Assembly: GCA_008694505.1 (NCBI GenBank)
Contig: VZDJ01000056.1
Coordinates: 1,368,461-1,432,460 of the forward strand
Source of the DNA: Cyanoderma ruficeps
Lineage: Eukaryota; Chordata; Aves; Passeriformes; Timaliidae
Length of the DNA: 64,000 bases
Reading direction: 5' to 3'
Part shown: positions 63,713 through 64,000 of the stretch, in pieces
How positions within the stretch are numbered: position 1 is the first letter of the stretch
How the letters are laid out: every line of letters starts with the position of its first letter
Notes under the pieces: model-generated
The model's input: only the letters and a program-made list of their open reading frames with translations
The model's database searches: none
Told to the model about the DNA's origin: nothing
Made by a program: the position numbers and the translations under genes

Positions 63713-64000
63713 CTGGAAGGAGGACGAAAGCTGACACGGTATCTGCGCTCTAATTCCTTTTGCTCACCCAACATCAGGATGAAGGAGCACCTCTGTCCTT
63801 TTGTCCCATATAAATATTTATTTCATCTATTACCTGTAACCTTGGACTCTGCCTTGCCTTTTACACTTTTAACTTCTCCACTACACATCCTCCTTCTCTT
63901 AATACTGTCATTCCTTATCAACATCTCTTGTCAGATTTGTTGACTTTTTTCCTTATTAGCCTTCTGCTTCCCTGCTCCTTCAAAAGGTCTCCAAGGGTGG
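63713..64000. other. Non-coding edge of the window
   Basis: T/C-rich on the plus strand, which is purine-rich on the minus strand except for the pyrimidine tract next to 63,713. The plus-strand open frame over 63,440-63,943 (167 codons) is most likely a shadow of the minus-strand candidate exon. Any further exons of that gene would lie beyond the right edge. Confidence 0.45.

Noticed and set aside
63440..63943. 167-codon open frame, plus strand
   Set aside because: It is antisense to the better-supported minus-strand candidate exon and reads Leu/Phe/Pro-rich from T/C-rich DNA.
1..64000. Endogenous retrovirus or LTR pair, tRNA, snRNA, CRISPR array
   Set aside because: Looked for on both strands; no LTR pair with primer-binding site, no retroviral protein motif, no tRNA A/B box set with a foldable body and no regularly spaced direct repeats were seen.

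Overview
This window looks like nuclear DNA from a bird. The evidence is several degraded CR1 (chicken repeat 1) LINE 3' ends, among them one at about 13,040-13,133 that resembles CR1 subfamilies common in songbirds. There are also a few very old MIR/CORE-type SINE remnants, no Alu- or L1-like repeats, low repeat density, strong CpG depletion, and long AT-rich non-coding stretches. Four isolated N characters (34,512; 37,198; 38,348; 38,786) point to an unfinished draft assembly. The species cannot be named from the sequence. There is nothing prokaryotic or organellar: no operons, ribosome binding sites, rRNA, recognisable tRNA or CRISPR array.

Positions 1 to about 55,600 read as a gene desert or the inside of a very large intron. 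I find no exon there that I would defend. Open frames reach 206 codons, which is close to what chance gives in this much moderately AT-rich sequence, and none has splice sites, a recognisable domain or a coding-like base pattern. The region holds unique non-coding DNA, five CR1 fragments (13.0, 20.4, 43.7, 47.9-48.9 and 50.4-50.7 kb), MIR-like SINE remnants (5.1, 23.4, 25.7-26.0 and 27.9 kb, possibly 54.9 kb), one AG microsatellite, homopolymer runs, and several blocks dense in homeobox-, POU-, FOX- and GATA-type words. Those blocks look like candidate conserved non-coding enhancers; conservation itself could not be tested.

The last 8.5 kb (about 55.7-63.7 kb) is different. Four minus-strand open segments each follow a plausible 3' splice site: 63,712-63,478 (membrane-segment-like, in a local CpG cluster), 59,188-59,004 (lysine-rich), 58,775-58,685 (hydrophobic tail) and 56,069-55,892. 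The last is followed by a short 3'UTR-like stretch and an AATAAA signal at 55,704-55,699. The cautious reading is that a minus-strand gene enters from beyond the right edge and may end near 55.68 kb. Splice phases do not let all four join in a chain, and I do not recognise the protein, so all four stay candidates.

No undescribed biological system is evident. The oddest structural items are two interleaved inverted repeats in pseudoknot order at 9,424-9,477, a near-palindrome-headed 41-bp repeat immediately next to them with a second copy 2.5 kb away, a 23-bp exact duplication at 52.1 and 54.5 kb, and a 19-bp exact duplication on either side of a single N at 38,348.
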